A stretch of 64,000 bases of DNA from Pseudoalteromonas caenipelagi (lineage in GTDB: Bacteria; Pseudomonadota; Gammaproteobacteria; Enterobacterales; Alteromonadaceae), in contig NZ_JABBPG010000004.1 in the NCBI RefSeq assembly GCF_013140855.1, forward strand, positions 186,001 through 250,000, read 5' to 3'. The notes beneath the pieces are model-generated. The model searched no databases. It was not told the origin of the DNA and saw nothing but the letters and a program-made list of their open reading frames with translations. Positions 41,456 through 51,183 of the stretch are shown here, one piece after another. Each line of letters starts with the position of its first letter. Positions within the stretch are counted from its first letter, which is position 1. The position numbers were made by a program, and so were the translations under genes.

Positions 41456-42094
41456 CTACTTAGGCACAAGCCCCCACTCTACACAACGCCAATCATTAGG
41501 CTTGCCAGTGTCATTTTCAAAAATACAGATACCGCCGGTAGGCACTTTGAGGTTACTAAAGTTAAACATTGGGTCAATAACATGGCTAAATCGCATAATA
41601 CCGTTACTGCTGACCATTAAGGTGGTACTGTCGGCCTGAGTGTGTAATAAATTTTGTGCAAATGCATGCCAACCAGCGCGCAGCTCATCAGGGTTTACTA
41701 ACCATCCAGGTGGTACTTGTGCCTCTTTATTCCACTTATCAATCAAAGACTTGCCAAGTGCTAAGTCGCCATTACCCAAACGCTTCATCACCGCGTCTTC
41801 TACTTGGTTTTCATCCGGCCCGTAATCTATTTCGTTTAAAAATTCGTCTTTTTGAATCGCTGCTTCATCAATATTCAGTACACCACAAATCAACTTGGCA
41901 GTTTGTTGATGACGTTTTAACGGGCCTGCGTAGACCACATCTGGCACCAACTGGTTATCACGTAAGTAATGGCCTACAGCGGTGCCTTTAACCTGTTCAA
42001 CTAAGTCTAAATCTGTACGTGCGCCTACTCGTGTAGGGGTGTCTGTTGGCAAAAAGGTGTTGCCGTGTCTTACTACAATTAAGCGTGTTGTCAT
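41456..42094 (-). CDS. Histidine-phosphatase superfamily protein (PGM-like), second His missing
   Basis: 212 residues. The N-terminal RHG motif VVRHGNTF (His about 10) with a downstream GPLKRHQQTA is canonical for phosphoglycerate-mutase-like phosphatases. At the place of the second catalytic His the sequence reads VSSNGIMRF instead of VSHGGVIR, as seen in a subgroup of the family. Phosphatase activity may be altered. It lies 65 bases after a CMP-Kdo-synthetase-like gene in the same direction, so it may process a sugar phosphate or nucleotide in that pathway. Function is inferred. Confidence 0.83.
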   Translation of the reverse strand: MTTRLIVVRHGNTFLPTDTPTRVGARTDLDLVEQVKGTAVGHYLRDNQLVPDVVYAGPLKRHQQTAKLICGVLNIDEAAIQKDEFLNEIDYGPDENQVEDAVMKRLGNGDLALGKSLIDKWNKEAQVPPGWLVNPDELRAGWHAFAQNLLHTQADSTTLMVSSNGIMRFSHVIDPMFNFSNLKVPTGGICIFENDTGKPNDWRCVEWGLVPK

Positions 42095-42159
42095 GGAATA
42101 TCCTGTTATCGAGCGCTCACTTCACCCCGCCCGATATATCATTTCAAATATGTAAGCCG

Positions 42160-42981
42160 TTAAGGGGTCAGTTTATACTCACCGTCGCTGGCAATAATGG
42201 CCTCAGCGCGCTCTATGTCTTCGGGGCTGTCGACTCCACTCATACCGGTACGGCCTTGGTAACTAACAGGTACCATTTTCACGGCCATTTCATTTTCTAA
42301 AAAACGCATTTGCTCTAGCCCCTCACAGCTTTCGTAGGTGCTTTCAGGTAAAGAAAAATATGCTTCAAGTGCTTTGGCTGTATAACCGTACAAACCAATA
42401 TGGCGTTTTACTGGTGAAAGCTCTGACGCTGCGCGCATGTTGGCTTCTTTGCGTATGGCTGGAATGATATTTTTACTAAAAGTTAAAGCCAGTTGCGCTT
42501 TGTTTATCTGCACAGTAGTCCCGCTAAATGGTGTGCTCTTTTTTACTTCTCGAAGTTTATCCAGCTCTTGCCATGTTAGCTCAACATAAGGCGTAAATAC
42601 TTCGCCTACGTCACTGGCACGCCAAGACTCAATTAACGAGCTAATAAACCAAGGTGGGCAAAGAGGGTTATCGCCTTGTAAGTTAACAATAAAATCTGGT
42701 TTATCTGCTAGTTGTTGTAAAACATCATAGCAACGTTCGGTGCCACTGCTGCAGTGCTCTGAGGTCATCACACAAGGCACTTGGTTTTGCTCACACAGCT
42801 GCACAATGCGCTCATCATCGGTTGCCACCACATACTCACACTGTGCTTGGTGTTGGCACACATCACTGGCAATATCAGCAACTCGCAACAACATTTCTCT
42901 GCCAGCAATTTTTATTAACGGTTTGCCGGGTAATCGGGTGCTGCCATATCGAGCAGGGATCACTATCAACGTTTTGTGCAT
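42160..42981 (-). CDS. CMP-Kdo synthetase-like cytidylyltransferase (KdsB family)
   Basis: 273 residues with the KdsB start IPARYGSTRLPGKPL (CTP-binding), NLQGDNPLCP in the place of the usual QGDEP, and RHIGLYGYTAKAL. KdsB activates 3-deoxy-manno-octulosonate, or 8-amino-Kdo in some marine bacteria, with CTP before transfer to lipid A or capsule. It is not next to lpxK or msbA, where the housekeeping copy of gammaproteobacteria usually lies, so it may be a second copy for a capsule or modified sugar. The Glu-to-Asn change in the metal-site motif is notable. Confidence 0.82.
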   Translation of the reverse strand: MHKTLIVIPARYGSTRLPGKPLIKIAGREMLLRVADIASDVCQHQAQCEYVVATDDERIVQLCEQNQVPCVMTSEHCSSGTERCYDVLQQLADKPDFIVNLQGDNPLCPPWFISSLIESWRASDVGEVFTPYVELTWQELDKLREVKKSTPFSGTTVQINKAQLALTFSKNIIPAIRKEANMRAASELSPVKRHIGLYGYTAKALEAYFSLPESTYESCEGLEQMRFLENEMAVKMVPVSYQGRTGMSGVDSPEDIERAEAIIASDGEYKLTP

Positions 42982-43158
42982 TGAAAAGTCCTTAGAAATA
43001 ATTGAAGGAGGCTAAGTTATTTTAATAACTTTATACAGCGCTCATTATAGAACGTCTGTTGTACTGCTTTAAAGGTCTGCTTCATCAATAACTTTGCTTT
43101 TTAGTAAATCTGCAGGGCAGAGTTAAACACCAACAAAAATCAGGCCACAAAGCAACTA

Positions 43159-46100
43159 TCACTGATCGGGTTTATCATCACAGTGTTCCACCAGCCATTG
43201 AGTTTGCACCAGCTGCAGCACAATACTCGCGTTCTCAAAATCGTATTCATCGAGTAACCTAGCCAGTTCGAGTAACTGCGGCTGATAACGCTTATTTGGT
43301 AACTTACTGAGCAGCTCATCAACCACATCAGTGGCCCCTGTGTCGCTGTCAAGCAACATGCGGTTGAGCACGTTAAACTTGTCTTTAATGTTCGCTGTAT
43401 CTTGGCTTTGTGTATCAACGCCTTGTGTCTTGGTATTCACTTTGTAATGTGGCTTTAGATCTCGCAAGACACTTTTAACGCTCTGCATAAATGGCCCTAA
43501 GCGGTCATGGATCGCTTGTAAATATGGGGCCAGACCCTCTCCTTTTTGTAAACAAGTATGCTCAAGCTTTGACCCATAGTCCTGTAATTCATATGCGCCT
43601 ATATTACCCGCAAGTGCTTTAAATGTATGTGCCCACAAACCTATCTTATCGTTGTCTTGCATATCGGATGATAGTAAGTCTTGTAATTGATAAGAGAATG
43701 CATCTTCTTTGTCTACAAAGCGCCGTAACAGTTGTATATACAAGGCTAAGTCTCCATCGGCAATTTGTAAGCCCGCTCTGGCATCAAGGCCTTTGATATG
43801 AACAAAGGGTTTAATATCATCATCATAAATATTCTTTGGTGTTGGCACCGTCACAGTCCCACTGGGTGATACCCATTGCACAATAGTTGCTATCATATCG
43901 GCGATATTAATCGGTTTAAAAATTATATCGTTCATACCACATGCTTTAACCGCGTGCTGATTGTCTTTTGTAACGCTGGCGGTCATAGCAATGATGGGTA
44001 AGTTAGCTAAATGTGCCTGCGCGCGGATCAATTTGGTGGTTTCATAGCCATCCATTAAAGGCATTTGGCAATCCATCAGTACCCCGTCGAATGAGTGGCT
44101 TTGTAAAATATCTAAAGCTTGTTGGCCATTGCTTGCAACGTCTACTTGTGCCCCATGCTTTTCCAACAATGCAATTGCAAGCTCTTGGTTCAACTCATTA
44201 TCTTCCACCAACAATAATTTTAGGCCGTGCAGTGGTTGTTCATTTGCTGTTTCAAGCTGCGCTTCTTTATACGTTGTGGCTGTGCCATCAAGTTTGGCAA
44301 GTGCATCATAAAGCGGCGTTGGAAAAATGGGCTTAGCCAAAAGGGTAACTAGTTCATCCTGAGCCGCTATATGCTGCAAATGTTCAGTCTCATAATCAGC
44401 CAGTAACACAACATGACCATCAAGGCTGTGTTTTCGATACATCGCTATCAGTGACAAGATCTGCTCAGCATGTTGGTCAACAAACACAGCATCGCTTTGC
44501 ATCAGCAGTGGCTCTATTTGCGCTAATTGCGCGCAGCTAAAACAATGAACTTGTAGATGTGCATGCTCTAAGTAACGCAGTAGCGCCCTACTTGCGTATT
44601 GGTCGTCATCCACTACTAACACTTGTTTGAACGGCAACTCTGGCGTACTAATGAGCGCGGATGATAAACACTGCACCGGCAAAGTAAACGAAAATGTGCT
44701 GCCAATATCAGGTGTACTTTGGCATTCAATTTGCCCCCCCATCAAGGTAACAAGTTTTTGACTGATGGCTAAGCCTAATCCAGTGCCACCAAACTTCCGC
44801 GTGATTGATGAGTCAGCTTGGCTGAACGATTCAAACAGCCGGTGTTGCTGCTCTTGTGTCATACCTATGCCCGAGTCAATAACTGCAACAACCAACGTGA
44901 GCTGATTGTTTAGCTGCTCCTCTAAGGTGACGTTAAACATAACTTGGCCATCTTGCTCAGTAAATTTAATAGCATTACTACCCAAATTTAACAAAACCTG
45001 ACTGATACGTAATGGATCACCACAGAGCTGGTGAGGAATATGAGGGTCAATTGACACGCTAATTTTTAAGTCTTTTTCTTGAGCTTTAATACTCAGTACA
45101 TCAACACAATTAGATAAAACCTCTTCCAATGAGAACGGCACCATTTCGATATCCAATTTGCCCGCCTCAATTTTAGAAAAGTCTAAAATATCGTTGATGA
45201 TCCCGAGCAAAGACTCTGCACTACGGTGGATTTTTTCAACATAGTTTCGTTGCTTACGGTTAAGTTCAGTATCTAATACGAGATAACTCATGCCGATAAT
45301 GGCATTCATGGGTGTGCGAATTTCATGAGACATGTTAGACAAAAAATCTGACTTGGCTTGTGTCGCACTCTCGGCGGTTTCCTTAGCCTGCTTTAAAGCA
45401 GACTCTAATGCTTTCGCATCAGATATATCCATACTAATACCAAATATACTGCGCTTTTGCGTTTTATTATCTTGGCGAAAACTGCGACCAATGCTGAGGA
45501 TCCACTTCCATTTGTCGTCTGCGGTGCGCATCCTAAACTCGCAGCGAAATATCGATGACTGTTTTTTAAAGTAGGCGACGAGCGTATTTTGCACATGTTC
45601 AAAATCATCAGGATGAATAAGTGAGCGCCAACGCGCTATCCCTTTACCATGTTTTTGCTCAAGCTCATTGTCAAAATAACCTAACATCGTTGACCAAACC
45701 GTGTTGGTTAGCAGGATATCTTTATAGCTATCCCACTCCCACGTGCCCACATTTGCACCATGCATGGCTAATTCAATACGTTGCTCTGCTTCTTTAAGCT
45801 CGCTATAGGATAGAGAATTTGCTAATGCGACGGCCAAATGATTCCCGACAACTCGCAAGATACTCAGCTGGGAATCACTAAACGCCTGCTCTTTATCAGA
45901 TTGCAACGAGAAGATTCCAAGCACTTTGCCGTCTACAATCAAAGGCATACAAAATACGGATTGGGTTTGCGTACCATTTAAACAATTCGATGGTGTCAAA
46001 TTATACTCTTGCCACAGTTCTTTGTTGTCGAGTAATAGCTCTGTACCAAGCTTAATGCTGGTACTTTCAGGAAGAGTGTTGTTGTCTATTTCGATATCTA

Positions 46101-48735
46101 ATAGCGACAGTGGGTTGCCATTTTGTTCCGCAAAAATAAACTCCATCACTTGCTCATCTTGTTGATAAAGGCCAACCGCAAAAAAGTCATAGGCAAGAGT
46201 ATTAGACAGGTGAGCGTTGATTGTATGACAAATTTTGCTCACATCAAGGCTTGCAGAGGCATCCTTTCCAACCTCTGCTAGTACAATAATATCTTGCGTT
46301 CGCTGAGCCACTTTTTGTTCTAACTTCATTCCCGCCAAACTGAGTCGCCTGAAGCGCCAAGCAATTGCACTCGCCACTACCATAACTAACAAGATTGGCA
46401 TTGATATTTGAAACCAGAGTGTTTGAAACCACGCAGGTATGCGTACAATTTTGATGGCAATGCCTTGCTTATTCCACACCCCATGATTGTTACTACCCTG
46501 AACTCGTAGTTCGTATTCGCCCGGTGGCAAGTCTCGGTAGGTCACTTTATGGCTTGCAGTAATATCGCTCCAACCATTTTGATATCCAACTAACCAAGTT
46601 CGATAACGGTTATCACTGGGGGCTTGATAATCCAGCGCAGAGAAATGCACCGCTAGCGTATGATTCTTTGGACTTATGGTTATTTGCTGACTGAGGTCTT
46701 CAACTCGGTGTTCATCTACCCATGCCTGAGTAAATACCAATTTGGGAATGGTCGTATTCACTTTAACCTCGTTAGGCGCAAAACGCGTGATCCCATCGAT
46801 ACTTCCAAATAATATCTGATCGCCGACCATTACCTGAGAGCGCACCAAAAAGTGATTGTTTGCCAGCCCATCATGGGTGGTAAAATGATGAAAGACGTTG
46901 GTTTTTGTATCTAGCCTATATATACCACTAGATGTGGCAAGCCACAAAAACCCTTTTTTGCCCTTTATCATAGACTTAACAACGAATGAAGCATCTGTAG
47001 TCGTGTTGTTAAAGCGCCTAAACTGACGGCTTTTCAGGTCATAGCTCGTTAGACCGTTATTAGTCGCTAGCCACACTTTGCCATCAAACTCAATTGCTTG
47101 GTTTACATAGTTATTACTTAGACTCGCTTCGTCATTGTGCGCAATAAATTGCACCGAGTTACGTCCATTTGACTCTAACCGAAATACCCCCTCACCATCG
47201 GTGCCAGCCCAAACCCGCTGCTCACTATCTACAAATAAAAAGTGTGCATCCACATGAGGTAGCAAAGATTGATATTGCTCAGAGCCAAGACGCCATCTTA
47301 TAACCGAGTTTTGACCTCCAAGGATCAACCAAGCCCAGCCTTGGCGGTCAAATACAATGTCTTCTACAGAGTGGCGTTCATCGTTGAGCCAAAACAACGG
47401 GATTAAATGCAGCTCATTTGTTTGCTCATCAACACGGTAAAGGCCGAAGTTAGTTGCAGCAAACAATTGGTCGTATTGATTTCTCGCCAATTTATGAACT
47501 CGTAATCGATAATCACCAGTGAGCTGTGAACGCTTAGCAAACGGCGTAAACTTTTGCTTTACATCAAAGTGCACTAACCCTCTACCAGTGCCCAACCACA
47601 CCCCTCCCTGACGAGCTTCAGCCATGCTCAGTACTTGACGAAATAACCCCGAGAGTAAGTATTCTTGTAAATAGTTCTGGTGGGATTTAAAAACAGCTGG
47701 CTCGGGGTAAATTTTCACCACGCCAGAATAACGCGTCGCTGCCCACAGTAACCCTGTTTCGTCTAAGTAAATCTGCCTAACATCTCTACTTGATAGTAGC
47801 GCCAGCTCCGACGTATGCGGCATGTTTATAAATTCACGCTTGGTCGTAGAAAAACGGTAAATACCAGCAAAAGTTGACAAGATAATGTCACCGTTATGGT
47901 GCAACATGCTAGAAACGCTAGGTAAGCTCTCTGACGGCAAATCAAACGTTTGATAGCGGCCAGTATCAGGTGAAAAAACCCCAAAACTACGCCTTGTGGC
48001 AAGCCACATTTGACCTTGCTCATCAAACGACACGTGTCTGACTTCTTGGTGATCTAACTCGCTTGAGTACATGTCAAAACTGCTTAATTGCCCGGTTTGT
48101 CTATCAAGCTTTTGCAAACCATAGGATGTGCCGTACCAAATAACCCCATGCGTATCTTCACTAATGCTCCAAACGCGGTTTTTGCCAGAATGGTTTGGGT
48201 CTTCAGCGTCATACACAAAGCGCTTAAAGCTGCGCTGATCACTTTGTAATTGATTTAAGCCTCCCCCGTTAGTACCTACCCATAAAGTACCATCGCGACT
48301 TTCAAACAAAGTTTGGATCTTATCCGCACCTAGTGAATTATCTTTTTTACTATCATGGCGAAGGTGTAAAAATGACTGAGGACCATTTTGTAGATTGAGT
48401 CCACCACCCCATGTACCGGCCCAAAGCCGCCCCTGTCTATCAAAAAGAATACTCGAGACACTATTAGCGGATAGGGAGTCACTTCGGTTTACATCATATT
48501 TGTAGGCGACAAATTGGTAACCATCGTAACGCATAATGCCATCAGCGCTTGCAAACCACATATACCCATTTGGATCCTTTGCCAGCGCATAAATTTGCGG
48601 GTTAGAGAGACCGTTATAGGCAGAAATATGTTCCACTTTTAACTCAGAATTGACCACTTGTGCTTGTGCATTATTGTGTGTAGCGGCAAAAAGCGTAACA
48701 ACCAATAAGATAAAAGTGACTAACAATGGTTTCAC
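43159..48735 (-). CDS. Giant hybrid sensor kinase: propeller sensor, GAF, PAS, HisKA, two receivers, HPt
   Basis: 1858 residues from GTG 48733-48735, chosen because GGAG sits six bases ahead and a clean signal peptide follows; the longer TTG at 48762 lacks both. Order: periplasmic two-component-regulator propellers (about 35-690, repeated WLATxxG/LWxGTxxGG blades), Y_Y_Y domain (about 705-770), transmembrane helix (about 785), GAF (about 820-970), PAS (about 985-1105), HisKA with H1137, HATPase (about 1230-1355), receiver 1 (D1420), receiver 2 (D1555) and HPt (H1703 in AHTFKALAG). A complete internal phosphorelay is present; such proteins often sense polysaccharides. No dedicated output regulator is adjacent. 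Confidence 0.95.
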   Translation of the reverse strand: MKPLLVTFILLVVTLFAATHNNAQAQVVNSELKVEHISAYNGLSNPQIYALAKDPNGYMWFASADGIMRYDGYQFVAYKYDVNRSDSLSANSVSSILFDRQGRLWAGTWGGGLNLQNGPQSFLHLRHDSKKDNSLGADKIQTLFESRDGTLWVGTNGGGLNQLQSDQRSFKRFVYDAEDPNHSGKNRVWSISEDTHGVIWYGTSYGLQKLDRQTGQLSSFDMYSSELDHQEVRHVSFDEQGQMWLATRRSFGVFSPDTGRYQTFDLPSESLPSVSSMLHHNGDIILSTFAGIYRFSTTKREFINMPHTSELALLSSRDVRQIYLDETGLLWAATRYSGVVKIYPEPAVFKSHQNYLQEYLLSGLFRQVLSMAEARQGGVWLGTGRGLVHFDVKQKFTPFAKRSQLTGDYRLRVHKLARNQYDQLFAATNFGLYRVDEQTNELHLIPLFWLNDERHSVEDIVFDRQGWAWLILGGQNSVIRWRLGSEQYQSLLPHVDAHFLFVDSEQRVWAGTDGEGVFRLESNGRNSVQFIAHNDEASLSNNYVNQAIEFDGKVWLATNNGLTSYDLKSRQFRRFNNTTTDASFVVKSMIKGKKGFLWLATSSGIYRLDTKTNVFHHFTTHDGLANNHFLVRSQVMVGDQILFGSIDGITRFAPNEVKVNTTIPKLVFTQAWVDEHRVEDLSQQITISPKNHTLAVHFSALDYQAPSDNRYRTWLVGYQNGWSDITASHKVTYRDLPPGEYELRVQGSNNHGVWNKQGIAIKIVRIPAWFQTLWFQISMPILLVMVVASAIAWRFRRLSLAGMKLEQKVAQRTQDIIVLAEVGKDASASLDVSKICHTINAHLSNTLAYDFFAVGLYQQDEQVMEFIFAEQNGNPLSLLDIEIDNNTLPESTSIKLGTELLLDNKELWQEYNLTPSNCLNGTQTQSVFCMPLIVDGKVLGIFSLQSDKEQAFSDSQLSILRVVGNHLAVALANSLSYSELKEAEQRIELAMHGANVGTWEWDSYKDILLTNTVWSTMLGYFDNELEQKHGKGIARWRSLIHPDDFEHVQNTLVAYFKKQSSIFRCEFRMRTADDKWKWILSIGRSFRQDNKTQKRSIFGISMDISDAKALESALKQAKETAESATQAKSDFLSNMSHEIRTPMNAIIGMSYLVLDTELNRKQRNYVEKIHRSAESLLGIINDILDFSKIEAGKLDIEMVPFSLEEVLSNCVDVLSIKAQEKDLKISVSIDPHIPHQLCGDPLRISQVLLNLGSNAIKFTEQDGQVMFNVTLEEQLNNQLTLVVAVIDSGIGMTQEQQHRLFESFSQADSSITRKFGGTGLGLAISQKLVTLMGGQIECQSTPDIGSTFSFTLPVQCLSSALISTPELPFKQVLVVDDDQYASRALLRYLEHAHLQVHCFSCAQLAQIEPLLMQSDAVFVDQHAEQILSLIAMYRKHSLDGHVVLLADYETEHLQHIAAQDELVTLLAKPIFPTPLYDALAKLDGTATTYKEAQLETANEQPLHGLKLLLVEDNELNQELAIALLEKHGAQVDVASNGQQALDILQSHSFDGVLMDCQMPLMDGYETTKLIRAQAHLANLPIIAMTASVTKDNQHAVKACGMNDIIFKPINIADMIATIVQWVSPSGTVTVPTPKNIYDDDIKPFVHIKGLDARAGLQIADGDLALYIQLLRRFVDKEDAFSYQLQDLLSSDMQDNDKIGLWAHTFKALAGNIGAYELQDYGSKLEHTCLQKGEGLAPYLQAIHDRLGPFMQSVKSVLRDLKPHYKVNTKTQGVDTQSQDTANIKDKFNVLNRMLLDSDTGATDVVDELLSKLPNKRYQPQLLELARLLDEYDFENASIVLQLVQTQWLVEHCDDKPDQ

Positions 48736-48897
48736 ATAATGCTCCAAGGTAAACGCAAGCAACGTAATTACCCACGACCAATACGAAACTAAAATTATAA
48801 CAGCAATTTCACTGAATTAAGGATATTTACCCTTCATGATGCATCTGCTTGACCGTATGCTATTACTATACAACTGGCTAGCAAAAAGAATGTATCC

Positions 48898-50415
48898 ATG
48901 ACCTCTGCGACAAAAAACATGACCGTGCTCATCGTTGACCCTTTCGAGGCATTCCGAGCAATGATTAGTAAAGTGCTCCAAGAATTTGGAGAAGTCACTG
49001 TCATTCAAAGCTCCCATGGCAACGATGCTCTTGATAAACTTGCCTACCATGATGTTGACCTGATAATTGCAGAGTGGCAGCTATCGGGTTTATCAGGAAT
49101 CGAATTTTTAACACAAGTTCGTACCAACACACGCACCGCGAATATTCCGTTTCTCATGACCTCTTCCACGATAGAACAATCACATGTCGTTCGAGCAATC
49201 CAATGCGGAGTATCAGAGTTTGTGGTTAAGCCCTTTTCTAGCAAGCAACTGAAGTCTCGCATTCAAAGCGCCTTTTCACGACCCATTCGGGCCTATCAGG
49301 GAGAGGTAGAGCAAGATCCAGAGAAAAGCAAAGACAGTCAGATCCAAGTGTTAATTGTTGACGATGTTGCTGATAACATCAAAGTGATCAGTGATATTTT
49401 ACGCAAAGACTATAAAGTAAGAGCTGCATTAAATGGTAAAAAAGCACTGCAAATGTGCACTATAGAGCCTCAGCCAGATATTATCTTGCTCGATATCATG
49501 ATGCCCGAAATGGATGGATTACAAGTCTGCGAAAAACTCAAGTCTGATCCCAATACCCAGCACATCACAGTTATTTTTCTTACCGCGCTTGAGCAAACTG
49601 AACACGTTGTCAAAGGTCTTTCTTTGGGTGCGGTGGACTACATTACTAAGCCCGCCAATCCGGCCATAGTAAAATCGAGAGTGCAAGCGCATTGCAGAAA
49701 TATTCACTCCAATCGACTTATGCGAGATCAAATAGACACTATGCTTGAAAATGCCCGACTCAGAGACGAGTTTGACAATATAAATCAAAATGAGCTGTCC
49801 AAACCCATCGCGCATATCAAACAAGCAGGCGACCTTTTAGCCAATCATTTACGTCACCCAGAGCAAGCAAAGTACTATCTCAATGAGATCAAATTAAATT
49901 GCAACCAGCTTCAATTGCAATTAGAAAGTATGTCGGCGATTTGTAAAATTGAAAAGGACAACTATGCGTTAAACCCACAACCTCACACTCTATCCTATGT
50001 CATTGATGATGTACTAGAAAATTTAGCAAACATGCTAAAGCAGTATAAACTTAGTGCCCACACTTCAGTGGATAAAAACCTGCAATTTTTTGGTGAGCGT
50101 ACACTAACTTACACACTACTCATTCATCTAGTAAAAAATGCGATAGAAGCATCAAGTAAACGAGCAAGTATCAATATTAATGCCAACCAAAGTGATGAGC
50201 ATATCGTCATCACCATACACAACTCAGATACAGTACCGCAGCAAGTTCAAGCACAGTTTTTTGAAAAATTTGTCAGTCATGGCAAGCCTAGCCATTTAGG
50301 CTTGGGAACCTATACAGCAAGGCTACTGTGTGAAGCGCAAGGAGGAAGGCTTGCTTTTAGAACAGACCAGAGTCTAGGTACTGAAGTGTTTGTGCACCTT
50401 CCTAAAGGTAAGTAA
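48898..50415 (+). CDS. Double-receiver protein with histidine-kinase-like but degenerate C-terminus
   Basis: 505 residues. Receiver 1 (about 8-125) carries Glu59 where the phosphoacceptor Asp belongs (LIIAEWQLSG) and has a single acid, D14, in place of the Asp pair. Receiver 2 (about 149-270) is canonical (D155, D156, D199, K251). The following helical segment has NELSKP with N298 at the position of the H-box histidine, and the C-terminal HATPase fold keeps the N-box (LVKNAIEAS) and GLGTYTA but lacks a DxGxG. So it probably cannot autophosphorylate; it may act as an adaptor or phosphatase. It is divergent from the giant hybrid kinase. Confidence 0.9.
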   Translation: MTSATKNMTVLIVDPFEAFRAMISKVLQEFGEVTVIQSSHGNDALDKLAYHDVDLIIAEWQLSGLSGIEFLTQVRTNTRTANIPFLMTSSTIEQSHVVRAIQCGVSEFVVKPFSSKQLKSRIQSAFSRPIRAYQGEVEQDPEKSKDSQIQVLIVDDVADNIKVISDILRKDYKVRAALNGKKALQMCTIEPQPDIILLDIMMPEMDGLQVCEKLKSDPNTQHITVIFLTALEQTEHVVKGLSLGAVDYITKPANPAIVKSRVQAHCRNIHSNRLMRDQIDTMLENARLRDEFDNINQNELSKPIAHIKQAGDLLANHLRHPEQAKYYLNEIKLNCNQLQLQLESMSAICKIEKDNYALNPQPHTLSYVIDDVLENLANMLKQYKLSAHTSVDKNLQFFGERTLTYTLLIHLVKNAIEASSKRASININANQSDEHIVITIHNSDTVPQQVQAQFFEKFVSHGKPSHLGLGTYTARLLCEAQGGRLAFRTDQSLGTEVFVHLPKGK

Positions 50416-50437
50416 GTTTTGTTTATAAGCACAGCAC

Positions 50438-50791
50438 TTATTTTATCACTTTGAGATAACTAGGCTGGGTTTCAGGCCTCAATGGTATTGTTGTCTGCTC
50501 ACGGTATCCCAAAGTTTCAGCGCGTAGAGCACTGACATGACTAAAGACGGTCTTAACACCATAATATTGCTCAATATCTTTATCACTCTCTAGCAAATCA
50601 CCCAACTCAAGCATTAGGTAGTAGGCAGTATGTTGAATTTTCTCAGGCACTTGTTCTTCAACGTCACCTTTTACAAACCAGCGACGGAGCCAAAGTTCAA
50701 GACGATTACAGCCATGCCCTTGCACAATCATCCCAACCGCCAATGCGATCGCGACAACCATCAAAATTATAAAAATTATAACCGGTTGCAT
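50438..50791 (-). CDS. Small membrane protein, paralogue A
   Basis: 117 residues with an N-terminal transmembrane helix (about 3-26) and a cytosolic helical domain. It is clearly similar to the 123-residue protein at 51835-52206: both start MQP(V/L)II, share KGDV/GKDV, AYYLMLELGDLLE / AYHIMMELGKALE, VSxLxAET, and end LKV(I/V)K. No known family recognised. Separated from the paralogue by a third membrane protein on the same strand. Confidence 0.75.
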   Translation of the reverse strand: MQPVIIFIILMVVAIALAVGMIVQGHGCNRLELWLRRWFVKGDVEEQVPEKIQHTAYYLMLELGDLLESDKDIEQYYGVKTVFSHVSALRAETLGYREQTTIPLRPETQPSYLKVIK

Positions 50792-51183
50792 CTTTTATGC
50801 ACCCTCCACATATTGACCCTAAAATGTGATAAGTTATTTATTCCGACCTATATGCCATAGCCAAACTTTGAGCTGCAAATTTGCCGCTGTTAGCTGCTCA
50901 ACTTCAAATTTTCCGACTGTTGAGTATGTTAAAGACAAAGCCATTTGAAAAATAAAAACTAGACTACACGTCAAGAAAAAAGCCAAATATTTTCACCAAA
51001 TATTAACTTTCGCTCTAAAGGGTGTCAATTCAAACTAAGTCCATTTAAATCTAACTATCGGCAATGAACTGATATGACATATAAAAACCGTATACAGTAT
51101 ATAAATATATTTATACAAAACCAAGAGATAAAGTTAATCTTTGTTAACAATATTGGCTAACACGAGTACGGAGTCAAAATAAG
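50792..51183. other. 392-base AT-rich spacer with a direct repeat
   Basis: No credible gene. The spacer holds an imperfect direct repeat of about 20 bases (50872-50893 and 50901-50924, see the repeat entry). The rest is AT-rich with TATA-type runs near 51100, and I see no strong hairpin. Confidence 0.5.
50872..50924. repeat. Imperfect direct repeat upstream of paralogue A
   Basis: CTGCAAATTTGCCG-CTGTT and CTTCAAATTTTCCGACTGTT, offset by 29 bases (close to three helical turns). It lies 80-130 bases upstream of the leftward start at 50791 and could be a paired operator; no factor can be named. Confidence 0.45.
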
